33,315 nt of DNA, taken from NCBI GenBank assembly GCA_049999725.1, contig JBNGIS010033967.1, positions 111,773 to 145,087 of the forward strand, read 5' to 3'. The DNA is from Haplomitrium mnioides (Eukaryota; Marchantiophyta; Haplomitriopsida; Calobryales). Position 1 is the first letter of the stretch, and the number at the start of each line of letters is the position of its first letter. The notes below the pieces were generated by a model. The model was not told the DNA's origin, did no database searches, and saw nothing but the letters and a program-made list of their open reading frames with translations. A program made the translations under genes and the position numbers. Positions 1 to 8,160 of this stretch are shown in pieces.

Positions 1-157
1 ATTTAAATCTTTAGCGTTGTTTGACTCAAAAAAAGAGCTTTGTACTCGTTTTTACTTTTAGATTCTGAATTAGAAATCAAAATCTTTTGCATACATAGAG
101 TTTGTTGCAAAAATAGAATGTTTATAGTTTGTATCCTCGGTTGTAGAAGTGTGAACC

Positions 158-171
158 CTATGCGCGCATAG
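158..171. repeat. Isolated perfect 14-bp palindrome
   Basis: The sequence ctatgcgcgcatag is a perfect inverted repeat followed by actttg. It is the same core and right flank as the units of the 52-bp array about 110 bp downstream, so it is an isolated or outlying member of that family. A weaker relative, tttgcatacatagag, lies at about 87-101. Confidence 0.8.
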
Positions 172-251
172 ACTTTGATTTGCAAACGAAACGTACAACG
201 TACAAAAACTCTTCTACGAAACCTTAAACCTAGCTTCTTGTCAGTCTTTGT

Positions 252-575
252 TGTGGAATGTTGAGCTGGTGAGTTTGGATTCCTATGCGCACATAGACTT
301 TGGGGTGGAGTGTTTAGATGGTGAGTTCGGATTTCTAGGCGCGCCTAGACTTTGGGGTGGAGTGTTCAATTGGTGAGTTCGGATTTTTATGCATGCATAG
401 ACTTTGGGGTGGAGTGTTCACTTATTGAGCTTAGATTCCTAACCGCGCCTAGACTTTAAGGTGGAGTGTTCAATGTTGAGCTTGGATTCCTATGCGTGCA
501 TAGACTTTGGGATGGAATGTTCACATGTTGAGTTTGGATTCCTATGCGCGCATAGACTTTGGAGGAGATGTCCAC
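252..575. repeat. 52-bp tandem array with palindromic cores (6 units)
   Basis: Six units have 14-bp cores starting at 283, 335, 387, 439, 490 and 542, giving a spacing of 52, 52, 52, 51 and 52 bp. Each unit is a core followed by actttggggtggagtgtt, then a variable stretch, then gagttcggattc or similar. Cores at 335 (ctaggcgcgcctag) and 542 (ctatgcgcgcatag) are perfect palindromes. The one at 388-399 (tatgcatgcata) is perfect over 12 bp. Those at 283 and 490 have one mismatched pair, and 439 has two. The period is not a multiple of three, and short open frames through it are not convincing genes. The rest of 1-250 and 576-969 shows no gene. Confidence 0.9.
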
Positions 576-969
576 GCCTTCCAAAAGTTCTACTTCTCAT
601 GCATAACCCTCAAGCTTCTTCATACAAAGACTACCGCTTACGACTTTGTTTGTACACAGGTCATAGACTCTTTTGTAGATCTTGAGACCTTTGTTTGGTT
701 GAATCAAGTCTAAAACTTAGACATGTTCTTGTTTAAAATCTTAATGCAATCTCCTTAGCTATTACCTTTTTGATTCTGAACTATGATACGTTTTTGTATA
801 TGCTTCATTGAACTATGAAATATTTTTAATTGCTGGAACCTTTTTGAAATTCTACATTCACTTTTGATTGCATGGATTTTCAACTTAAACTGAAAGCTTC
901 CTTTCTTCTTGGCATTTGAAACAAAGCTCCTAAATCGATGCAATGATTCTTTTTCTTTGTTTTTGTGTT

Positions 970-1069
970 NNNNNNNNNNNNNNNNNNNNNNNNNNNNNNN
1001 NNNNNNNNNNNNNNNNNNNNNNNNNNNNNNNNNNNNNNNNNNNNNNNNNNNNNNNNNNNNNNNNNNNNN
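970..1069. other. Assembly gap (100 N)
   Basis: Exactly 100 N, the usual placeholder for a gap of unknown size. It is flanked by T-rich low-complexity sequence on both sides. Confidence 0.98.
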
Positions 1070-1164
1070 TTTTTTATGTTTTTTGATATGAAAAATAACA
1101 ATTTTTCCCCAAAAAAAAGTTCATGTTTTGAATAACTTGTTCCTAGTTCAAAGTAACTGCTGTT

Positions 1165-1206
1165 GTTTCCATTTTTTTATAAATAGCACAACTTTATGCT
1201 TGTACT
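1165..1206 (-). repeat. Fragment of the element-2 type LTR
   Basis: The stretch around tataaatagcacaac and tgcttgtactgtta matches the last 40 or so bases of the LTRs at 7557-7952, 12107-12502 and 2800-3178 (plus-strand reading). No other part of the LTR is recognisable here, so this is a truncated remnant rather than a solo LTR. Confidence 0.6.
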
Positions 1207-1224
1207 GTTAAAAGTTCACTAAGA

Positions 1225-1416
1225 ATGGAAGACATAAAGTGGACACCTTAGAAGTCTTTTCAAGGTCTTCTTAATGAAATCAAAATTTTAGTTTTGAAGC
1301 CGGTGGAAGTCGAAGAGCTTTCAATTGAAAAAATATCTCGGGAGCTAGAGAGACATAAAGTTTTGGAGATTATGGTAACTCTTTTTGTTCAGAGGTATGT
1401 TGCAGTTTTTGAGAGG
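1225..1416 (+). pseudogene. Exon-like open frame, truncated by retrotransposon insertion
   Basis: From an ATG at 1225 the frame is open for 64 codons except for one TAG, at the place where a Trp codon would fit (…KWTP then stop). The encoded segment is charged and helix-like (for example VEVEELSIEKISRELERHK). It ends exactly at the left LTR of gypsy element 1. The five bases before the LTR, agagg (1412-1416), recur at 6447-6451 beyond the other LTR, so the sequence probably resumes there. I do not recognise the domain. Its position upstream of the methyltransferase-like remnant on the same strand makes a shared gene possible but unproven. Confidence 0.35.
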
Positions 1417-1980
1417 TGCAACACAACATATTTACATATATTAAACACAAGTTAGCACAAGCACAACATATACAAGAGTAGTGCATAAGGAACTTCAAAA
1501 ACCCACCAAATAAGAGATGCATATCAAGGCACTCTTCTTTCTTTATATACTTGACAGAAAGCACTTTGCTTATATAGGTAGAGGAACTCCATTGGTTCCT
1601 TTTCTATCCTCTTCTAATTGGAACCCTCTTTTCTCTCTCACACTGATTGGACCACCCTTTACTTTTATTCTCCTTCTACCATGTATTCTTATCTTTAGAA
1701 CCTTCCATCTCTTTTGTTCTCTTTTTGGCATGTGTCTTTATCTTCATAACCTGCTATGTAATTTAATCCTCCACTTGCTACGTGTCTTTATCCTCTTTTA
1801 AAGTAGTCTATCTAGACTTCCTCTTTCATTTTAATTTGTTGACTTTCTCTCCTCTTGCCACATGTCCAACTCTCTAAAATAGCAATTGCTTTTTGCTACT
1901 CTAACTTGGTAATAACTTTCTAGACATAATTGATATTATATCTTAGTTCATGTTTAATTATGGATTACTAAAGTTAGTGA
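1417..1980 (-). repeat. Left (3') LTR of gypsy element 1
   Basis: It aligns by eye with 5816-6441 over most of its length. Shared blocks include acacaagttagcacaagcac, gaaagcactttgcttatata and ctctctcacactgattggac. The left end starts TGCAACAC. The right end stops at …ctaaagttagtg and lacks the last several bases seen in the other copy. It abuts an inverted RNase H fragment instead of a polypurine tract, so this end is rearranged. It also lacks a second copy of the short internal repeat tttgccatatgtc present near 6130-6190. Confidence 0.8.
1541..1549 (-). promoter_or_regulatory. Putative TATA box of LTR family 1
   Basis: Read on the minus strand this is TATATAAAG. The same word is conserved in the right LTR at 5946-5954, a position suited to driving minus-strand transcription into the element from the right LTR. 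No transcript evidence. Confidence 0.4.
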
Positions 1981-2040
1981 TTGTTACCAAGCATTGGAAG
2001 CATTATCTAAAAGATAATGAGTTTTTTTTTTATTGGAGAT
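1978..2040 (+). pseudogene. Inverted RNase H fragment at the LTR junction
   Basis: The plus strand reads VTKHWKHYL followed by a degraded tail, a typical gypsy RNase H segment. It lies in the opposite orientation to the rest of element 1, whose own RNase H reads TKHWKHYL on the minus strand at about 2590-2615. As a result accaagcattggaagca (1986-2002) and its reverse complement (2598-2614) form a perfect 17-bp inverted repeat. The piece sits between the truncated LTR and the integrase remnant, so it probably came from a small inversion or template switch. Confidence 0.55.
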
Positions 2041-2469
2041 AAGCAACAACATCAACAAGCCTCCTTGTTTAAGATTGGTGGCTTTGTTTTGTTGACAATC
2101 CAAGCAACTTCAAGCATGGGCCTCCATATCTTGATGCATCTTAAGCCAATAATGAACTTGTTGGAGAATGTCCAAAGTCTTTTCAATTCCAACATGTCCA
2201 CCAATTGTACAATCATGTGCTTTATATAAAACCTGAGAGCGCAGTTTAACATCATTAGGAACCCATATCTTATTCTGAAAGAAAACCAATCCTCTCATGT
2301 CTTTCACCAACTTCTTTTGTTTTGCTACAGTAATCTCTTCATCTTTCTTTACTACAGTCAATATTTTTATCCACCAAGTAGGATGAATTGTGATTTCTAA
2401 CATAATGTTGAGTTGAGGTATGCATGTCAATGCATCTGCAATTTGACGGTTTCCTTCTATATAAACCAT
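2035..2469 (-). pseudogene. Element 1 integrase N-terminal (zinc-finger) region
   Basis: The minus-strand frame from 2469 opens with the end of RNase H (NRQIADALT). It continues through the pre-integrase segment (VLYKAHDCTIGGHVGIEKT) to a zinc-binding pair in SCLDCQQNKATNLKQGGLL at about 2040-2100. This is the usual C-x2-C-x2-NK motif of gypsy integrases. The catalytic D,D,E core that should follow is absent; the sequence runs into the inverted RNase H fragment. One in-frame stop lies just before SCLDC. Confidence 0.75.
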
Positions 2470-2799
2470 CCTTATATGGAACCATTGTTGCCCACTCTGC
2501 CTATCAAATCTACCTTTTTGAGAGCTATTTTTGAGTTTCTAAATAGCTTAGAGGTTTCTGGTTGGTTTTGATAACAAAATTTTTATGTCTTAAATAGTGC
2601 TTCCAATGCTTGGTTGATAGCACAATAGCCAATTCTTCTTGCTCTATGGTGTGCTAGTTTTGCTCTGTATCGCTCAATTTTCTAGAAAAGAAAGCAATAA
2701 GGTGCCAACTATCCTCCCATTCTTATTGCAAAACTCCACCTATAGCTTTTCTTGATGTATCCACCAAAAGTTTGATTGGTCATTTAGAATCATACCATT

Positions 2800-3178
2800 T
2801 GTAAAAGAACTCAAAAGACCAAATCCAAATGAATAAGAACTCATAATGAACTCTAATAAAGTTCCTCAACCAAATCCCAATCAGGCAAGCAAAAGCCAAG
2901 CAACCAAAGAACCCAAGTGATTCAAGAGGAACTCTAGAAGTAGGAGTGAGGCAATGAAGCCATTCTATTTATACAAGACAAGGAGGTGTTATCCCTCTTT
3001 CTTCACTTACAAGCCACATCTGATCTCAACCCTAAAAGTGACCTTATACCACTTCACTTAAAGTAACTTCAAAAGCAAGTAACCATAAAATAGCTTCAAC
3101 CTAAAAAATGACCCTCTACCACTTCCTTCACTCCTCTTTATTTTCTTATAAATAGCACATCATGCTTGTACTATTACA
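2800..3178 (-). mobile_element. Solo LTR (element-2 family) with perfect target duplication
   Basis: It starts TGTAAAAGAAC and ends TACTATTACA. It matches the LTRs of gypsy element 2 along its whole length, for example ccaagcaaccaaagaaccca and ctatttatacaag. It is 379 bp against 396 bp in element 2. The five bases on each side are identical: ccatt at 2795-2799 and at 3179-3183. A TG…CA unit with intact target duplication and no internal domain is the standard product of LTR-LTR recombination. It is nested in the RNase H of element 1 and therefore younger than that insertion. Confidence 0.92.
2965..2973 (-). promoter_or_regulatory. Putative TATA box in the solo LTR
   Basis: The minus strand reads TATAAATAG, a canonical plant TATA box. 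It is shared with the left LTR of element 2 (7750-7758) and changed by one base in its right LTR. Confidence 0.4.
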
Positions 3179-3339
3179 CCATTTAAAAATAGGAGCATGA
3201 AGAAGTGATTTCTTCAATGCTTGAAACACCAACTATTCTAAAGCTCCTCATATTCACGTGTGATTTTGTTTTGAGCAAGTTGGTCAATGGTTTTGCTATT
3301 TGTGAAAAACCCCGATTAGCTCCTCTTAGTTATGTATGA

Positions 3340-4030
3340 TCACTAGGAGCTTCTTGCTTTTCAGTTGTCTCCACTTTCTCATCCGTAACTTGGATTCATG
3401 ATGAACTCACATGGTGACCTAGGTAGTCAACCTCCTTTTTTCCAATTTCATATTTTGACATCGTCACATATAGCCTATGATTCTAAAATACATTCAACAG
3501 CGTATGAAGATGTTGATGCTCTTGAAGATTCTTGCTATAAATGAGAATGTCATCCAAAAAAACAATAACAAAATTATCCAAATAAGATCAAAAAATATCA
3601 TTTATAAGACCTATAAATGTTGCAAGAGCATTAGCTAATCCAAAAGTCATAGCAAGGTATTCAAAATACCCATATCAACTTGGAAATGCTTTTTTTTTTC
3701 ACGTCACCCTTCGCAATTCAAAATTTATTATATTCACTTTGCAAATCCAACTTTCTAGAGTAATTTTCTTCTTGAAGTTGATCAAGTAAATCATACATTC
3801 TAGGTAATAAATATTTATTTTTCACTGTTTGTTGAATGAGTGCTCGATAGTCAATACACATCCTCATACTTCTATCTTTCTTTTTCACAAATAATACTAG
3901 TGCTCTATAAGAAGAGATGTTTGGTTGAATGAACCCATTCTCCAACAATTTAGTAATCTAGGATTTGTATTCCTCAAGTTCATAGAGAGGCAACCAATAT
4001 AGTGCTTTACATGGTGGAATACTACTTAAA
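3340..4030 (-). pseudogene. Element 1 reverse transcriptase
   Basis: Read on the minus strand: LYELEEYKS (about 3965-4000), LENGFIQPNISSYRALVLFV then RMCIDYRAL (3718-3948), LLPRMYDLLDQL, KLDLQSEYNKF and FGLANALATF (about 3620-3650). These are the consecutive blocks of a gypsy reverse transcriptase. The catalytic YxDD box is FLDD at 3549-3560, followed by ILIYS and, further on, the connection to RNase H (VDYLGHHVS, about 3420-3450). The template-binding and palm blocks are complete in order, but stops occur every few dozen codons. Confidence 0.88.
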
Positions 4031-4351
4031 ATAACCTCAATCTTGTGATCAATGCATTGTTTAGGCAACAAGCTAAAGGGTAAACATTGGGAAGGATATT
4101 ATAAAGCTCCTTCAAAATACCTTGAAAATCATAGGGAATTTTATGCTTTGAGTCCTCTTTATCAACTGTGAGTTCATGTATGAGCTCTCAAAACACTATA
4201 TCTTGTCTTTTGATCAAATGTGCTCCAATCACATATAAGGGTAGAGTGCCTTGAATGAGGTTGTACTCGATTTCCCTAAATCTTTCATTGAGATGTTGTG
4301 AGTATTTCTTTTTGGCAATCTACTTGCAAGTTATATCTTTGTAGTCATTTC

Positions 4352-4440
4352 ATTCCAATAATTGCATCATATCTTGCTAATATTGCGATCTTTGACTTTA
4401 ACTTCTCTTTATAGTTACTTATATGTAGAGCTATACATTG
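4352..4440 (-). pseudogene. Element 1 protease C-terminal remnant
   Basis: The minus-strand frame reads IALHISNYKEKLKSKIAIL then ARYDAIIGM and a stop. The DAIIGM block resembles the DvIlGM(d)W end of gypsy aspartic proteases and sits correctly between gag and reverse transcriptase. The catalytic D-S/T-G could not be placed. The rest of 4031-4866 shows only scattered, stop-rich matches expected for the protease-RT linker. Confidence 0.4.
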
Positions 4441-4866
4441 AAACAAACGTTGAATAAGCTCACTTTGGCCATTTTGCATTTCAACCACCTCATGCTCTCT
4501 TTTTTTCAAGTGGTAACTTCAACTTCTTTGTTATAGCTTGTGATAGATAGCTTTCTTTTTCTCCACTAAAACTCTTATTGCATGTCCATCAATCCATCCA
4601 TCAATCATAATTAGTTCTCCAATTTGTTTGTTGTTCTATATAGTATATTTGATTTTAACAAAAGCTTTACTCACCTTTCTTCTTTATTCCAACAAAACCA
4701 CAAGGCAATTTTATTGGTGCCCCTTGTTTCCTTGACATTCTCCATCCTCTCCATTGTTGATATTATGAAGAGGTCGTCAAAACACTCACTCTTGATTGTG
4801 TCATGTTGCTCTGCAATTTGGTGCAATGTGTTCAATTCGATGACAATTGTAATATTTACGTGTTTC

Positions 4867-5800
4867 TCACCATTCTTCTATTCTCTTTTCTAAGGCATTG
4901 TGTAGTTCTTCTTGTTGGTGATTGGGGCAATTGAAATCTCTTCTTCTAATATTTCCCAACTCTATAGACATGAGGCCATAATTTCCTCTTATTTGCACAA
5001 TCCACAATGTTTCTTCAACTCTTTGAACACGAGATGGCTTTGTTAACATCCTTTTGTGTATCATAACTTCCCCTTAAATCTTCCTCTTTAACCTTTGCAA
5101 AAATTTGTCAAAGACCTTCGCTGAACTCATATCCTCAATTTGGACTTATAAGCCTCGAAACTCTTCAATATACCTTGCAACGCTTCTTTGTAGCAATTGC
5201 TCTAACTCTCAAAGCTTAGTTCTTGCAGTCAACATAGAGTAGTAAGCCTTCTTTTAGACTGCTCCACAAAAGTTGTTCTCCTTGTGCATTTTATTGCCAC
5301 TCCCATCCTAAATAGATGCATACTCTATTAAAAATAACCTTGCAAATAGTCGCTTCTCCAAATCTAAAACATGCGGATAATACAACATACAAACTTCTAT
5401 TTGATACAACCATTCTTCTACAACACCAACCAATTGTAGTACATTACAAAACCATGTAACATGCTTTGTCAATTCCATCATAAAAACCATAAAATCGTCT
5501 CTAAAATAATGTACTAAAATTTGATAAAAGAAATTTTTGTCAATGTTAAACATACAAATATTCAAAAGATTTAATAGAGTAGTTCTAAGAGGTAAAAATG
5601 TGCCTCCATCAAATAGCTACCATAGAATTAAGTCAAACTTCTTATCTTCATTTATGAAGATGGGATATCCATTATCCTTTATTCATGAAAAATTGAGAGT
5701 TTAACTCTCTTAGAGCTAATGCAAAGTGGAGATTCCACTACTCCAATAGGTCTTTAGTGCTTCTCCAAAGAGAGGCAATCCACACTCTTTAGATAAGACC
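4867..5800 (-). pseudogene. Element 1 gag remnant
   Basis: Minus-strand frames at 5308-5565 contain VEEWLYQIEVCM, which resembles the W-x-x-x-(I/V)E-x-(Y/F)F block of plant gag capsids. Then come a frame with LLQRSVARYIEEF (about 5155-5200) and a hydrophilic stretch ending in FNCPNHQQEEL at 4915-4945. It lies directly downstream of the primer-binding site, where gag is expected. It is broken by several stops, so assignment rests on position plus a few short motifs. Confidence 0.55.
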
Positions 5801-5802
5801 AA

Positions 5803-5814
5803 GCTCTGATATCA
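5803..5814 (-). other. Primer-binding site of element 1
   Basis: On the minus strand this reads TGATATCAGAGC, one base different from the plant consensus TGGTATCAGAGC complementary to the 3' end of initiator Met-tRNA. It lies immediately inside the right LTR, which fixes both the LTR boundary (5816) and the minus-strand direction of the element. Confidence 0.8.
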
Positions 5815-5815
5815 T

Positions 5816-6441
5816 TGTAAGTAATACTACACACATACATTACACACACACACAAGTTAGCACAAGCACAACACATACAAGAGTAGCACATAAAGAACTT
5901 AGAAAACCCACCAAGTAAGAGATGCCTAATAAGGCACTCTCTCTTCTTTATATACTTGATAGAAAGCACTTTGCTTATATAGGTGGAGGAACCTCATTGG
6001 TTTCTTTTCTATCTTCTTCTTATTGAACCTCCCTTTTCTCTCTCACATTGATTGGACCACCCTTTACTTTTACCCTCCTTCTTCCACGTGTCCTTATCTT
6101 TAGAAGGTCCATCTCTCTTTAGTTCTCTTTTTGCCATATGTCTTTATCTTTAGAACCTTCTATCTCTTTAGTTCTCTTTATGCCATATGTTCTTATCTTT
6201 AGAACCTTCTATTTGCTTTAATCTTTCGCTTACCACGTGTCTTTATCCTCTTCTAAAGTAGTATATCTAGACTTCCTCTTTCACTTTATTTCATTGACTT
6301 TTTCTCATCTTGCTACGTATCCAACTCTCTATAATAACAAATAATTTTTGCTACTCTAAGTTAGTAATAACTTTCTAGTTATAGTTGACACTATATCAGA
6401 CTTCATTTTTAGTTATTGCTTACTAAAGTTAGTGGCCGACA
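5816..6441 (-). repeat. Right (5') LTR of gypsy element 1
   Basis: It begins TGTAAG next to the primer-binding site and ends …GCCGACA. It aligns with the left LTR at 1417-1980 but is longer, partly through a local duplication of a segment containing tttatctttagaaccttct around 6130-6220. The putative TATA box CTTTATATA (plus-strand reading) is at 5946-5954. Confidence 0.85.
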
Positions 6442-6446
6442 TAGGA

Positions 6447-6523
6447 AGAGGTTAGAATGGAATATCCCATCCATACAAAGGAATCAAAGATGCACTCTTT
6501 CTATTTGAGTTTTGAGAAGTTCC
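6447..6523 (+). pseudogene. Possible continuation of the exon cut by element 1
   Basis: After the repeated agagg the plus strand is open in one frame as MEYPIHTKESKMHSFYLSF and on to EKFL. A good splice-donor word, GTAAGT, follows at 6523-6528. The frame that would join directly to the frame of 1225-1416 contains a stop, so either a frameshift has occurred or only one of the two readings is meaningful. Product unknown. Confidence 0.25.
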
Positions 6524-6610
6524 TTGTAAGTACTATTTTTATGCCTGCTAAATGTTTTTGTAAAAGTTTGTTTGAATTATTTGAAAATAAACTTGTTTGT
6601 CAAGTTTCTT

Positions 6611-7021
6611 TCATGTGTGCAAGGACTTTGAAGAGTCTATATGTGTATGGAATCTTTGGTCTATGCTCACATAGACTAGATTTACAAGCTTGCATGAATG
6701 CTCGAGTCCATGTGCGCATGGTCTCAAGTGTCCTGAAGCGCTTGGAGTCTTTGAGTTCAATTGTACGTAGACTCTTAAGTCCATGTATACAAGGATTTTG
6801 AAGCCCATACATACATGGACTTTGAAGTCCAGACGCAAAGGGACTCTGAAGTCCATTCATGCATATACTCTAACATCCATCCGCGCATAAAGTCCAATGT
6901 CTAAGGGTATATAAACTTTCGAATCAACGTAAGGTTGAACTCAAAGAGTCCAAACACTCTAGGATACTTAAGTCCATGTTTGGATAGAATCTAAAGTCCA
7001 TGCACGAAAGAACTCTTTTTT
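6611..7021. repeat. 24-bp tandem array with palindromic cores (about 17 units)
   Basis: Units start at 6611, 6637, 6661, 6685, 6708, 6733, 6757, 6781, 6805, 6829, 6853, 6877, 6901, 6925, 6950, 6974 and 6998. Each has a 14-bp core of the form CCATnnnnnnATGG and a 10-bp linker actttgaagt. The linker is better conserved than the core interior. ccatgtgcgcatgg (6708-6721) has one mismatched pair and ccatacatacatgg (6805-6818) has two; others have lost symmetry. Because 24 is a multiple of three, frames stay open on both strands and give 8-residue repeats (GLQSP…), which I take as a by-product. If the GTAAGT at 6523 and the aag at about 7081 are splice sites, the array is intronic. Confidence 0.92.
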
Positions 7022-7081
7022 TTTAACTGCAAGTTTTTATTTTCAAATTCTCATCTAATACAATCCTCCATGTTTTTTTAA

Positions 7082-7166
7082 GGGTGACAAAACATTCAAG
7101 AGGCAGCTTGCCAAAAAATTGACGGTGGTTGCCAAAGAAAGAAAGTAATATGGGGCCAAAGAAGCT
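7082..7166 (+). pseudogene. Exon-like piece before the second gap
   Basis: After a pyrimidine-rich stretch ending ttttttttaag, the plus strand reads GDKTFKRQLAKKLTVVAKERK followed by a stop just before the gap. The acceptor-like start and lysine-rich content suggest an exon of the same decayed gene as 7267-7556, but no domain is recognised. Confidence 0.25.
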
Positions 7167-7266
7167 NNNNNNNNNNNNNNNNNNNNNNNNNNNNNNNNNN
7201 NNNNNNNNNNNNNNNNNNNNNNNNNNNNNNNNNNNNNNNNNNNNNNNNNNNNNNNNNNNNNNNNNN
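7167..7266. other. Assembly gap (100 N) with repeated flanks
   Basis: 100 N. The 13 bases before the gap (ggccaaagaagct, 7154-7166) are identical to the 13 bases after it (7267-7279). This suggests overlapping contig ends or a tandem repeat that the assembler could not close. Confidence 0.95.
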
Positions 7267-7369
7267 GGCCAAAGAAGCTCTAGAAGATTAGGACCAAGCC
7301 TCAACCTTGGTGTCCTACTCTCTTTCCTTTTTGCTCTATTGTCAAAAAGCCATAGAGTGGAAGTCAAGG

Positions 7370-7556
7370 TAGCAAAATGAAGTTGTTGTCTATCCAGCTG
7401 AAGGAGGGACTGGTGAACAAGAATAGAACTTCCAATCCTTTGTTGATAGACTCAACGTAGCATATCATCAAGTCCACAGGCAGTCCAACACACAACAGCA
7501 ACAGGGCTTTGTGAAACCAAGAAGTTTCACTTTAGCAATCGTGAACATTTCCTACG
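7370..7556 (+). pseudogene. Methyltransferase-like gene, 5' part up to motif IV
   Basis: One plus-strand frame from about 7380 to 7555 reads EVVVYPAEGGTGEQE, a stop, then SFVDRLNVAYHQVHRQ, a Gln-rich run and GFVKPRSFTLAIVNISY. The end resembles motif IV of DNA amino-methyltransferases (hydrophobic strand then D/S-P-P-Y). Here it is N-I-S-Y at 7544-7555, so the catalytic tetrad has decayed. It stops at the left LTR of element 2. The frame continues beyond the right LTR at 12504 with the same tac codon as part of the target duplication, which argues that the two pieces were one gene. Confidence 0.5.
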
Positions 7557-7952
7557 AGTAAAAGAATCTCAAAGACCAAATCCAAACAAGTAGAAACTCA
7601 TAGTGAACTCTAATAGAGTTCTTCAACTAAATCCAATTACAACTCAAAGCCCAAAATAAGACCAAGAAAGCAAGCAAAAGCCAAGCAAGCAAAGAAGACA
7701 AATGATTCAAGAGGAACTCTAGAATGAGGAAAAATGCTAAGAAGCCCTTCTATTTATACAAGAGAAGAAGGTGTCATCCTTCTTTCTTCACTTACAAGTC
7801 ACTTCTAATTTCAACCCTAAAAGTGAATCTCTACTAAAAGTGACTTTGAAAGTAAGTAATCTTATCTCAACCCTAAAAGTGGCTCTCTACCACTTTCTCT
7901 ACTCCTCTCTATTTTCTTGTAAATACCACAACCTTGTGCTTGTACTATTACA
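7557..7952 (-). repeat. Left (3') LTR of element 2
   Basis: It matches 12107-12502 without visible length change. The first bases (agta) have drifted from the TGTG of the other copy; the end is …TACTATTACA. A TATAAATAG box reads on the minus strand at 7750-7758. Confidence 0.9.
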
Positions 7953-7984
7953 TAATCCATGTCTTCTATTCCATGACGCCCTCG

Positions 7985-8160
7985 TCATTACCACAACTTT
8001 CAAATATTTGAATAGCCTCTTGAGCATTTTCAAGATTTGAAGAAGGTTCCTAAGTAGCATCATGAAGTAGATAGCCTTTCTACAAAACCTTGTGTTGAAC
8101 TTGTAGATATCGCTCTCGTTTGATAACTCTTTTTGTCAAAATGTGGTCTACTTCAAATTC
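7985..8160 (-). pseudogene. Element 2 chromodomain
   Basis: Directly after the integrase C-terminus the minus strand reads EFEVDHILTKRVIKRERYLQ, then VQHKVL, a stop, KGYLLHDAT, a stop, and EPSSNLENAQEAIQIF. This follows the chromodomain pattern VE-x-IL…YLVKWKGY…TWEP..NL..A…F. Both stops are TAG exactly where the two conserved Trp (TGG) belong. The domain normally tethers the integration complex to modified histone H3 in heterochromatin. Its presence places element 2 among chromoviruses. Confidence 0.85.

Larger units (their letters stand above)
2470..3330 (-). pseudogene. Element 1 RNase H, interrupted by a solo LTR
   Basis: Minus-strand motifs in order: FQALKKSLLHAPIF (3184-3240), LVDTSRKAIGGVLQ (about 2730-2775), LIAFFSRKLSD (about 2665-2700), EELAIVLSTKHWKHYL (about 2590-2640) and VIKTNQKPLSYL (about 2540-2575). 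The first and second blocks are separated by the solo LTR at 2800-3178, and the frame resumes across it. It carries several stops, including before HTIEQEE. The active-site pattern D…E…D is partly readable but not all residues are certain. Confidence 0.75.
1417..6446 (-). mobile_element. Gypsy element 1: degraded Ty3/gypsy LTR retrotransposon
   Basis: Two related LTRs bracket decayed gag, protease, reverse transcriptase, RNase H and the start of integrase, in that order when read on the minus strand. The primer-binding site beside the right LTR fits initiator Met-tRNA. Numerous stops and frameshifts make it inactive. Most of the integrase catalytic core and the C-terminus are missing, because the zinc-finger region lies only about 50 bp from the left LTR. 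A solo LTR of another family is nested in its RNase H. Possible target duplication agagg is at 1412-1416 and 6447-6451. If that is right, the right LTR end is at 6446 rather than at the CA at 6441. Confidence 0.85.

Noticed and set aside
461-713. Short open frames across the 52-bp array
   Set aside because: They follow from repetition and end soon after the array; the period is not a multiple of three and no domain is seen.
2017-2229. Plus-strand open frame over the element 1 integrase region
   Set aside because: Only its first codons belong to the inverted RNase H fragment; the rest is antisense to the integrase zinc-finger region.
6600-6860. Overlapping open frames on both strands encoding 8-residue repeats
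   Set aside because: The 24-bp period keeps every frame in phase; both strands are equally open and no protein features are present. It is a by-product of the array.
6611-7021. CRISPR-like array
   Set aside because: The conserved part is a 10-bp linker plus core ends, there are no unique spacers of constant length, no cas genes, and the context is a plant genome.
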